A stretch of DNA of 37,781 nucleotides from NCBI GenBank assembly GCA_016098155.1, contig JAAAJB010000345.1:1-37781 (forward strand), written 5' to 3'. Made by a program: the position numbers and the translations under genes. The DNA comes from Actinomortierella ambigua. Lineage: Eukaryota > Mortierellomycota > Mortierellomycetes > Mortierellales > Mortierellaceae. Position 1 is the stretch's first letter. Each line of letters begins with the position of its first letter. Below the pieces are notes generated by a model. The model had not been told where the DNA came from, made no database searches, and was given only the letters and a program-made list of their open reading frames with translations. Positions 1 to 9,769 of the stretch are shown piece by piece.

Positions 1-54
<54 letters not shown>

Positions 55-55
55 C
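1..55. repeat. CT/CA microsatellite
   Basis: A perfect CT dinucleotide run at 1-47 passes into CA repeats to about 55. It lies upstream of the zinc transporter and starts at the window edge, so its full length is unknown. Confidence 0.95.
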
Positions 56-437
56 TTTTGCACTCTCTCTTACCTCATTCCCTACGACCTGCGTAACCAG
101 TGGGGTCCTCATTTTTTTTCTGCTTGTCAAATAAATCGCTCAATATTATTATCATCACCTCCTGTCCATGTGGACATATGGACGGTATGCACCGTCTTGG
201 CAGCTTATCTCTCCCCTCTCCTTTCCGTCATTTGTCATCCTTCTTTGCCGACGGAGCAGAGAAAAAACGAAGCCGGCTTCGTCTCTATCGATATGCACCC
301 TCCCTTCTGACTCTGTCATTTTTATATATTCCTTTGCCTTACCTTCCCACGACACCAATAAGATTCCGCGACTGATTGTACCTGCCCAAGTGAATTAACA
401 TTATAATTTTACAATCTTTCCTCACCTGACGGAATAG
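56..437 (+). other. 5' region and probable first intron of the zinc transporter
   Basis: No convincing long coding exon is visible here. The first certain exon downstream needs an incoming phase-1 intron ending in the AG at 436-437, with CTGAC as likely branch point near 426. The only in-window arrangement I found that supplies a start and the right phase is a 7-nt exon at 178-184 (ATG GAC G) followed by a GTATGC donor at 185. Otherwise the first exon lies left of the window. Confidence 0.4.
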
Positions 438-2781
438 CGGCGTTGATCTTTATTGACATTATCCTCAAACGGATCTGCCGGCGAGATGTGCGGATGCTGC
501 AAAACCACCGTTTCCTCGCTGGTTCGCTTGGCCTTGGATCAGGTGTCATGGTATGTGGAAAAACGATACAGACCATAGAGGACAACAGTGCGGGCGAGCG
601 TGGAGTCACTCTGTCTTTTCTATGGTGGAAAAAAAGAAGGAGGAAAAAAAAAAAGAATCCACTACACTCACGAATAACACCCCTTTCACCCCCTATTCAT
701 TTTGTAGCTTTACTCGAGTTTCTACAATATCCTACCAGAGGCCAAGGAGCAGTTATCCCACGAGCTGTCCATCTTTGCCGGCAATGCGGACGCTTTTATT
801 ATGCTCTTCTTCTTTAGCGGCATCGCTTTCATGACGATTGTCCACTGGATCATGCATCGGTTCAACTCAAACTCGCCGTCGGGGATTGAGCATAGCGAAT
901 CGATCCAATATTTCATGCCTCCGGACGAAGGGTACTCGCACCAACGACAAATTTCCAATCCTCGTTACAGCACACCCTTCCAGGACCAGCACGCCCAGTA
1001 CGCACCGCATCCGTACCATTCCTCCAAAAACAACGGCAAGCATGGCGACGAGGATCATGAATACCGTGTGCACGACACAGAGTCGCGCTATCAGGACTCT
1101 GAGTATGTCGACGATGAAGTAACCTCTCTCCTGAATAATGCCTTTTTGCAGATCGGCGCTACACCGGCGAGCCAGATCGAGGAGGCTATGGATCGTCGAC
1201 GGAAAAAGGAGTTGCAGCAGCAGCGGCGACAACGGCGACAACGCCGTCAGGAGAGCAGCGATCTTGAGCACGAGGAAGGAGATGACCACGAGCATGGCAA
1301 CAGCGACCATAGTGATCATCACATTAGCGACGACTCGTCTGAGGAGGATGAGCGAAGGAGTATCGAGGTTATCATTGAAGATCCTCACTCACGGAGGCTG
1401 CAAGACCTGAATGTCAGCAACAATACTGTCCGTCGCGATAAGAATCAGAGCAACAGCAACATCAACGGCCACCCATTACCGTTGGATTCTCCCAGCTCAT
1501 GGTCCTCGTTATCGTCCAACTCGCCTGACAAGTATGCCAACGACGGCGAGGACGACGAAACGAGATTGGAGGCCAACGGCAAAAACAAATCACACAAACG
1601 GTTCCAAGACTCTGGCCATTTCCACAATGCGCACCCCAAGCCATCGACTGTGGTAGCATCTCATCCACATGAGGTCGCATCGGCTGCAGCAACGTCACCG
1701 GTTCACCACACCTACCAAACATTTGCTCCGCCGTCTGTAGGTGGAAAGAACAACAAAAATGCAAACAAATCTACCTCCAAGGGTGGTGGAGGTAGTGGTC
1801 TGCCACAGTATCCTTACTCGAGCCATACAAAGGGATCGGAAGAAGCTTTACAGGGAACGCTCCGACAGACGTCATTTCCACGTCTCAACCACCGTCACCA
1901 GCATCAGCACCACCCGTACCAACAACCATCCCAAAGCCATGGCCATGACCATGACCATGACCACAGCCACAGCCACAGCCATCCAACCTCGACCTCGAAG
2001 CATCACCAGGAGTCTGCACAGCAACAAGCGACCGAGCATCAGCCTCTCTTGTATCGGTATGGCCGGAGAGGGAGCGACCCTCTCACGTCGAGCCGACATG
2101 ATATTCTGGACCATGCGGCAACCGATGATGGCGAACATACCGAGCTAGCCGATATTGGTCTTCAAACTGCCCTTACCATTGCCGTCCACAAGTTTCCAGG
2201 TAAAGGAAATGAAATATGCTCATTTGATCTTTTGACTGCGAATGCAAACAAACAAACAAACAAGGAAAACAAGAAAAATGAAAAAATAGAAAAAAAAGAC
2301 TTTTCGCTGATGATAGCCCTTGTCCCCTTTATTTCTCCCTCTCTCACTCCAATTAGAGGGTTTAATCACCTTCTTATCGACGACGACGGACCCCTGTCTA
2401 GGCCTCTCGGTGTTTATGGCGCTGGCGGTGCACAACCTGATCGAGGGCTACTTGATCGCGTTTCCGTTGTACATTGGTCTCCGGTCACGGACAAAGGCGT
2501 TTGCCTTTGCGGCGGTGCTCGGAGGTCTGTCGCAGCCGATTGGAGCACTGATGGGCTGGTTGATCCTGCGCAAAGTAGTGTCGTTGGGCTGGCAAGTCTC
2601 TGCTGCGGGCGTGATCTATGCGATGGTGGCCGGCATGATGTCGTCGATTGCTGTCAATGGCATGTGGCCGCAGGCTGTCAAGTGTGCGGGACGGCAACCG
2701 ACCAAGGTCGTTCCCATCTCCTTCTTTACGGGCATTGCCATCATGGGTGCCTGTCAGGCGGTGATGGGTTCTAAATGCTAG
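178..2781 (+). CDS. ZIP-family zinc transporter, Zrt3-like (5' end uncertain)
   Basis: Predicted integral membrane zinc/divalent metal transporter moving metal into the cytosol; fungal relatives such as Zrt3 sit in the vacuolar membrane. Certain exons are 438-550, 708-2199 and 2357-2781; a 7-nt first exon at 178-184 is possible. Joining 550 to 708 gives GSGVM-LYSSFYNILPEAK, and joining 2199 to 2357 gives the ZIP signature HKFPEG, both family hallmarks that fix the splice sites. Between the early and late membrane segments lies a loop of roughly 440 residues, low-complexity and rich in Ser, Gln and acidic residues, with a His run (HGHDHDHDHSHSHSHP, about 1936-1983) typical of metal-binding ZIP loops. 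The C-terminal exon has hydrophobic segments including GLSVFMALAVHNLIEGYLIA, with the HNLIEG metal site. The call is firm for family, less so for subfamily and N-terminus. It converges on the RING gene. Confidence 0.85.
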
Positions 2782-3014
2782 GACGTGAGAACCATAAAAA
2801 AAAATAACACACTTCTCACTCTCCTTCTCTCGCACAATTCACTCTCTCTTCTTCTTCTTTTTTTTATCACTTTGTTGTTGCTTGCTGTATTTTATTTCAA
2901 AGATTTTTTTTTCTTTCGTACCCCGAGGAATAAAAAAAAATATAGAAAAACACGAAAAGAGCAGGATACAAAGAAAAAAACACGCACATTGTCATGGAAA
3001 GGGATAAAGGGAGT

Positions 3015-4985
3015 TCAATACCCTAGACTATGAATCAACAAGCGATCCCAAGGGCAGTCCTTGCGGGTTCGGAGTAGAATATGGCCACAACTTACACAAA
3101 GTCGGTGTCCACACGGTATAATGGCTAAAGGTGAAAAAAAAAGAAGAATCATTCATGTGTGAGTGGAGGCTCTGCAGGGCGTAAGATTATCATCGAGTAT
3201 TAGGGCTGCAACGAGAAAAAACAAAAAGTCAATGTGAGTGTGTGTGGGGGGGGGAAGGGACTGGGGGACAAGGGACAAGGAACCAGTATTACATCGATCG
3301 GCTGTCCTCTCAAGACAGAGCTGGCATATTTCCAGCCTTTCCAAACCCGCGTGCGGAGGTGATAATGATGAGGATGAGGCCGGTACCGAAAATTTGGATG
3401 AACGTACACTGCCATGGATTTCTTCGTATGACGGTAATGTCGGTGCTGGAGGTGCCGAGGGCGCTGTGGATACAACCGTCGCGTTAGTTTCTGTGAACGG
3501 CAATGATGATGGTAGGTATTCTCGGATGTCCTTGGCAGCCTTCTCAAGGTCGGTCAACTTGGCTTTTTTTTTTTTTTTTGTTGACAAAAGAAAATCGAAG
3601 GATATTGGGGGGTTAACACGAAATGTTCATGATCCTTGTGCAAAAATTTCCTCCGCACCCGCCTATCCAGTTTTTTATGACAGCCGGATACATATCTCTC
3701 TCACTCTCTCATTCTCTCATTCACACACACATATACACACATTCTCTCTCTCTCTGCTTCTCTCTCACTCCACCCATTCTCACGTGCCGTATTGTGTCCA
3801 GTGGGTGATTTTTTTTTTACCTCGTTCAAACACAAACTGAAAGCTCGCGACCGTCTCCGAATCGTCCGCCGGCGCGTCCTCGAGGACGGTGGTGATGAGC
3901 ATGACGCCTGCACAGTCGTACTCCGAGTCATCCAACACACCGCCACCTCCCCACTCAAGCCGCGATTTGAACGCCTTGTCGACGCGCGCCATCGCCACCG
4001 CTCCGGACTGCACGACCGGCATGACTTGCTTGATGGTCGCGGCCTGGACCCGACGGGTCCGCGGTGGTTTTAGGATGTTGCCCAGGATGCTGTTACTGCC
4101 TAGAATGTCTAGCATGCTTGAGGAGGAGGTAGATGTGGTGGTGGTGGCGGTGGGGGAGGAGGAGAAGCCAAACATGGAAGAGGAGGATGTGGAAGTTGTT
4201 GGAGAGTACATGGGGGAGGTGGATAGGATGGATGTGGTAGTCATTGTAGAAGTATTGGAAGTTGTTGTTGTTGTTGTTGTTGCATTATGATGGAGGCCAC
4301 GACTCCTACCACCACTGCCACTTCCAGCATGACTGGGCTTTGTCGGGAAGCGGAAGCGAAAGGTCTTGAGATCCTGCTCCAAGAAATCGCCATAGGAATG
4401 TTTGGGTTGGATGAGATTGCCCTCCCAGACCAGGCCCGGCTCGGTGATCGACAGCGTGCCATAGCCCAGGATATGATAGTCATAACAGATCCCGACCACG
4501 TGCTCAAATTGCTGAATCACCTCGTACCACGACCCCTCCGACGCCTCATAGCCCAGCGAGCTCAGAATCGAGTTTGGCGCCATCTGTGACGCCGGCGTCG
4601 TCCTTGACGCCCGCCCGGCTTCTGCGGCCACCGTCTCCAGTGTTCGGATACACTCTTGGATGTCCCGTTCGGGCTCGTATGTCTTTTGCTGCTGCATGTA
4701 CGAGTGCTTTTCGTTCGGGTAGCCATTCAGCGTAAAGGACGCGGACGTCGAGGGCGTCGAGATGGAGGTGGCAGCGAGATAGCTTGTCATTGCGTTAGAG
4801 GATGAGGAAGAGGATGACGAAGAGGGGGTTGGCAAAGAGGAAAAGTTGTGGTGGTGGTTGTGGTGGTGGTGGTGGTTGTGGCGACTCCCTCCTGTATGTG
4901 TGGGGCGAGAGTCCCGGTGGGACGGAGGCGGGCTGATAATAGAGTCATAGCTAGGAGGAGGAGCAGAGTAGTCGTTGTAGTCCAT
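3015..4985 (-). CDS. RING-finger protein with PPxY motif, putative E3 ubiquitin ligase
   Basis: Exons 4985-3821, 3562-3293 and 3124-3015 join to 514 codons. The start is the first ATG of a Pro/Tyr-rich N-terminus (MDYNDYSAPPPSYDS); an in-frame ATG at 5090 is pyrimidine-derived and less likely. The N-terminus has PPSY (PPxY type), then His, Ser and Thr runs. A conserved-looking central region follows, around GYGTLSITEPGLVWEGN, split by a Thr/Ser tract. The C-terminus is a RING: C468-x2-C471 at the end of exon 2, then PCGHRLCVSC and C502-P-W-D505 in exon 3. Joining at 3293/3124 gives 11 residues between the first two Cys pairs, normal for a RING; the last ligand is Asp. E3 activity is inferred from the RING. 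The second acceptor (3563) follows an A-run and is the weakest splice site. I do not recognise an orthologue. Confidence 0.7.
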
Positions 4986-5375
4986 TGTGAAAGGAGGGTG
5001 GGTGGGATGTAATGCTGTTGGGGGATGGGGAGTGGGGAAGTGGGGGAGTGGGGCAGTTGGAAAGGAAATGGAGAATTGGAGAAGAAACAAAGAGGAGGCA
5101 ATGAGGGAGGGGGAAAAAAAAAGGGTCAGTCAAGACTCAAGAGAGTTCAGACAGACAGACAGCCAGTCCCCCTGTCGACTTTCGTCTAAACTCTAAATTT
5201 GCGTCGATTCTTCCTCTTTTTTGCCACCAACTACCAAGCAGGATCTCTCACTTACACATGACTACTACAGCCATGCACAGTGTACAGTACATAGGGCTCA
5301 CTCACTATCAACCAATTTACTCCTATGATGCAGGGGCATTCAGTCTACTAGATATCGAATACCTCGTCCATTATA
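4986..5375. other. Intergenic region, RING gene promoter and phosphatase 3' end
   Basis: This stretch lies between two minus-strand genes. It holds a purine-rich block just upstream of the RING start and a short CAGA repeat near 5148-5163. A plus-strand open frame at 5258-5458 overlaps the last phosphatase exon antisense and has no family features. No gene is supported. Confidence 0.6.
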
Positions 5376-7358
5376 TTACAGAAAATAGTGAATCGTATCC
5401 TAACATTGCATTAGAAGAAATTTATGGTCAGCAACGTCAACATGAAAGGAGAAAATAAAATACAAATAATCTACAATACAATAAAATAAACAAAGGCGTA
5501 CACATGCACATCAGCTTACCTGGATAGTGTCCGACGCAGAGATATAGTTTGACATGCCATTCTTGGCCTTGGCCAGCATGCCATCGTTTAGATCGAACGG
5601 TGTGCCGTTGAGGAACGCACCGCCACCGCCACCAACACGAAGCATGTCGCCCGTCGCTGCTGCTGCCGCTGCTGCCGCCGCCGCTGCCGCCACTGTTGGC
5701 CGTTCATCCTCGGGAGCAGCCTCGAAAACATTAAAGTGGCGCTCGCCATTCACGCCGACTTCCAAGATCGAGGCAAGATTGCCACAGCGGTAGCAGTAGT
5801 TGGGTGCGGACCAAACCGTCGAGAGCTGCTTGTCAAACAGGACCTGATACCCTTCCATGCAGAGCTGATGCGCGCGCAAAATGTGCTCCATGTTGTTTTC
5901 GTGCAGAAACTTTTCTACCACTAGAATCCCAAATGTGTATCCTGCTCCTCTATTGTAATGCCCCAATGAAGAAATACAAATTGAGACCGCCCCGCCCCAT
6001 TATGGTGAATACCCCGTGTTGTTGCTTTTTTCATACCACATTGCGGGGCCAGTGCTTCTGTCATCTTGTCATTTTTGGGTTTCCGCCACGAACCTTGGAG
6101 AAACGGCAAACTCTTCTCTTGCTGGGTCAGGATCGGACCATACAAGATCTGCCATTGGTCCTTCATGCGGAATCTCTATTATCGTGGAGAATGCGAGTTG
6201 TAGGAAAATGAGCTATGTGTTCCTTTTTTTTTTTTGGTTTGTTTTGTTCTTCTCCTCGGCCGAGTATTGTGGAGCATTGCATGAGCGTACCACGGAAGCG
6301 ATCCATGACTTTGATTTGGTCGATCGTGTGGATAGATGGTGAGAGGCCTATGAGAGAGTGTCGAACAAAAAAAAAAGATCAATACAACCACACTTGCTTC
6401 TTCCAATACAGTCTTTCTTCATAACATATTACACTTGCAGTAAAAAAAAAAGATGCAACATACCACCATGCACGCAGAAAATAACATTGTCGATGACAAC
6501 GGAGAGTGTGAGATAATCAAAGAGATCCGTGAAATACTGCCACACTTGTGCTGTCCCATATTTTTTCATGCACTCTGTATAGAATCCGTATGTCTAAAGA
6601 TGTGTATCAAAAAAAAATAAGAAAAGGGATCCTCGTCAGCTTCCAGTCATGCCCCTCCCCACCCGCTCCCCCTTCCCCGCAGTTTCCTCCTTATTGCGTA
6701 ATTTTACAGGAAACACAAAGATGCTTTCGTGGTTACCTGTGTAACTGCACGCGACTCGTGATTGCCTCGAACCAGCTGCACTCGGTCAGGGTAGCGCAGC
6801 TTGAGACAAGTCAGGATCGATATTGTCTCGACACTGTAGAGTCCTCGATCAACATAGTCTCCTGTACAGATAAGATGTTTTGGATATTAGAAATGTTGGT
6901 TCGAGTTGAAAACACTGAGCAAGAGAGTCCCTTCCTCCTCCTCCCCCCCCCTTTGAACAAGGCATACCTAAGAAGAGGTAGTTGGTGTCTGGACAGAACC
7001 CACCTATCCTGAATATCTCGAGCAGGTCATAAAATTGTCTTTTTTTTTCGATGGACAGGAGGACAGGAAAAATAAGTAACGAAGTTGAGTGAGTAGGACA
7101 AAAAAAATGTCATTTTTCGCGCGTCTCGAGAATAGAGGTGCTCTCTCTCTCTCCTCTCTCGCTTTCGAAAAAAAGTCAGGGCCTGTAGTCGTACCCATGA
7201 ATGTCGCCAACAACTGTGACAGGTGCCTTGACATGAACGACATTACTTTCTTTCATGAGCAGCTCCTTTGTCTTTTCGCAAATCTCTTTGATGACCGACT
7301 CGGCCAGCAACTGCTTTTTGAACAGGGACTCTATACAAGCATCCAGGTCGAGCACCAT
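5376..7358 (-). CDS. PPG1: Ser/Thr protein phosphatase catalytic subunit, Ppg1 type (PP2A/PP4/PP6 family)
   Basis: Eight exons (7358-7195, 7038-6968, 6861-6737, 6593-6464, 6347-6291, 6175-6094, 5949-5520, 5399-5376) give 360 residues. It is a metal-dependent phosphoesterase of the PPP family; yeast Ppg1 works with the Far/STRIPAK-like complex. Metal and catalytic motifs are complete: GDIHG (51-55), GDYVDRG (79-85), RGNHE (110-114), a CVHGG-LSP exon join, [10 protein letters not shown], and [12 protein letters not shown] (256-267). RGAGYTFG plus FNVFEAAPE favour Ppg1 over PP4 or PP6. The last exon has only seven codons and a stop; it restores the YFL-OH tail that is carboxymethylated in this family. 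A C-terminal insert of about 70 residues carries 13 consecutive Ala and a Gly run. The exon 6 donor is GTTCGT, a weak GT site. Confidence 0.93.
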
Positions 7359-7674
7359 TTGTATTTAGAAATGTGAGATGAATGAACAAAAAGTGTTTTT
7401 TTTTCTAATGGATAGGTTGGTGTAGAGAAAAAAGAGTGAAAGAGGAAAAGGGAGAAGGAGGATAGGTGGAGAGGAGTGACCAACTGTCAAAAAAAGACGA
7501 CTCCCCTTCCCCCCCCCTTTCCCCTTTGGACATACATACCCCCTTGCGACGCCACGAATATTTTATAACGTGTACCTCTGAAGATGCGCATGGTTCACAT
7601 GATGAAGGCATCAGATATACCTTTTCTACGTTTTCTAAAAGGAATAAAAAAAACACACAAGCACTAGCCTCTGA
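7359..7674. other. Intergenic spacer, Ppg1 promoter
   Basis: This is the gap between the Nudix gene end and the Ppg1 start, both on the minus strand. It is A/G- and C/T-skewed with homopolymer runs. I see no gene or recognisable site. Confidence 0.6.
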
Positions 7675-9769
7675 CTACATCTTGGGTGTGGGCAGGTCAC
7701 CCTCTTCATTTGCCCAAGCAGCAAGGATGTGGCGAGCAATGGCAACTACCATGAGAGAGAGAGCGAGAAAGTCGAGAAAGAAACATAGACCACATGTTAG
7801 TTGTTTTCTTCTTCTTCTTCTTCTTCTTCTTCTTCTTCTCTTTCCATAGACACAAGGCATCGTGACTCAACCCCCACAAGTGAATGAAGGAGCACACATT
7901 ACTTGATCCTGGAGGCAGCTTCAACGTGCCCGTGGGGCCATTGCTCACGCCCATCTTGATGGCGTCCAGGACCTCCTGTCGTGTAAACCACCGCGCATCC
8001 TCCAGCTCCTTGTCTTCCTTGGTGATATCAATGTCCTCGTTCAATGCTTCGGCCAGGCATCCAATCATGAGCGAGTTGGGGAATGGCCACGGCTGCGACG
8101 AGTGGTACATGACATGGCCCACGCCAACACCGGCCTCCTCCTTGACCTCGCGCCGCGCTGCTTCCTCTAACGACTCGCCAGGCTCCACGAATCCTGCAAG
8201 GCACGAGTACATGCCCGGTGGCCACACAGCCTGGCGACCCAGCAACGTCCTTTGTCCATCCCGTGAAATCACGCATGTAATGACGACGGGATCTATAAGG
8301 AGACAATCGTGTTAGCGGTCGCGACATAAATGTAGAGTATGCAACTCTCTCATCTCTTCTTCTCCTTCTTCTTCTTCTAGGTTCTCGTGAAGCATTTGCT
8401 TTTTTTTTTTTTTTTTTTTTACCTGTGCGAGGATAGGTAAAGTTCTGGACACCTTGGTGGGCCAAGCACTCCGAGGGGACCTCGAGCCCATCCTCCTTCG
8501 TCACCGTTGGAGGACATGCGCGCTTATGGCCGCCTTCCATCGACACATTCTTGGCGCCACAGGCGGTGCAAAACTGATGCCGGCGGTTCCAATCCAACAG
8601 TGCTCGGGCCTGCGAGACAAGGCCGCTCTCGGGCGTACTCAACATGAACGAGGCTGGTCGCATCTCGGCAAAATAATGCCCGTGCTGTGACTCCCATTCG
8701 CTGGTGAGCTGTGCAATCTGGGCCTGCAGGGCCTTGCTCACTCCCCGTGCCGTCACGTCCAGCGCCCAGTAGCCTACGCCACGACGTCCATGAACGAGCA
8801 CCTCAGTCGCGTCGTTCTCCTTGTTGTTGTTGTTGTTGTTGTCGTCTCCCTTGGGCTCGGTCTCGTCGGCGCCCAGAAAGACGAGAGAGAGACCCTCGGG
8901 TAAAGACTCGAGGGGATTGTTGCCGATCAGAGAAGAAAGATCACGGATGTTCAGGAAGGCAAGATCGCGGGTTGACTTTTGGAAGAGGACACCATGACCT
9001 GAGAAGACCAAGAACCTTGTTGTCGATGCCTGGAGAGATGCATTCAAGTACTCTTTATCCGTTCGCAAGAAGCTCAGTCTTATTTTTTTTGTCACCATGA
9101 ATAGGGGAGAACTGCGCTATTAGTCATTCCCTTAATTTTTTGTGTGTGTGTGTTGGACCCAATACGAATCATATTTTTTTCCTCCGATTGGCCAGCTTTT
9201 TGCTTCTCACCTGTTCAGAACTGATCCTGCAAAGTGATGCGGCTTCTTTGCGTAAACGGTCTTGCGTTTCCACCAGTCGGCCATCTCATAGGAGCCACCA
9301 GTGGCTGCGGATGGAACGGCGGTCGACGACTGGACTCTTCCCTGTGGGGCACCGGTGGTGGTAGCTCGACCAGGGCGTGGCGAGTACTTGTCCAGAATGG
9401 CCAGTGCCTCGGTGGCGCCCCAAAATTCAGCCAGATCGCCCGCCGTCTTTCCTTCCTTGTTGACCGCCTTGGCATCGACCTTGGCTGTACCTAGCAGGTA
9501 CTCGACCAGCGCGGCGTGTCCATACCGTGCGGCAAACATGAGCTAATAGCGAGAGAGAGAGACAGAGAGAGAAAGGGAACGAATGGCAAAAACAATATGA
9601 GTGTGATGTTGAGGCGACAAGCAAGAGCGTGGCCACATCGGGGTATGGACCTTACAGGAGTCCAGCCTCGATCGTTCTTGGCCTCGAGGTGTTGACGGCC
9701 GAGTGCCTTGAGGCCCTCAAGGTTGCCGGTGGCAGCATCCTCAAAGACATCTGATTTAGGAGAGGTCAT
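7675..9769 (-). CDS. NUDT12-like NAD(H) pyrophosphatase: ankyrin repeat, zinc ribbon, Nudix hydrolase
   Basis: Exons 9769-9656, 9542-9211, 9078-8423, 8292-7903 and 7745-7675 join to 520 residues. The enzyme hydrolyses NADH (and in some family members NAD-capped RNA) to NMNH and AMP; relatives are often peroxisomal. Residues 1-100 hold ankyrin-type helices (GWTPLMFAARYGH). A zinc ribbon begins CTACG and has an insertion of about 11 residues before its last Cys. The Nudix box is complete at 401-423 (G401, E407, R415-E416, E419-E420, G422), followed by the NADH pyrophosphatase motif SQPWP at 433-437. The join at 9211/9078 (LNR-LSFLRTD) preserves frame; an alternative acceptor near 9110 also keeps frame and includes the internal ATG at 9098. 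The C-terminus is PKM, not a canonical peroxisomal tripeptide. The frame stays open upstream to 10180. Confidence 0.85.
7807..7838. repeat. CTT trinucleotide microsatellite
   Basis: About ten CTT units (GAA on the coding strand) lie inside the last intron of the Nudix gene. Confidence 0.9.

Noticed and set aside
3153..3292. RING gene continuing into the frame ending CRASTHT, or a hydrophobic tail in another frame (about 3330-3400)
   Set aside because: Neither gives the second half of the RING; the splice 3293/3124 does, with normal spacing. The hydrophobic stretch is out of frame with the CQLC exon.
5258..5458. Plus-strand 66-codon frame between the RING and Ppg1 genes
   Set aside because: It overlaps the last Ppg1 exon antisense and has no recognisable features or splice partners.
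8028..9098. Stand-alone Nudix gene starting at the ATG at 9098
   Set aside because: The upstream ankyrin exons have no stop of their own that fits and splice in frame to 9078, matching the NUDT12 architecture. The frame also needs the intron at 8422-8293, not the read-through frame.
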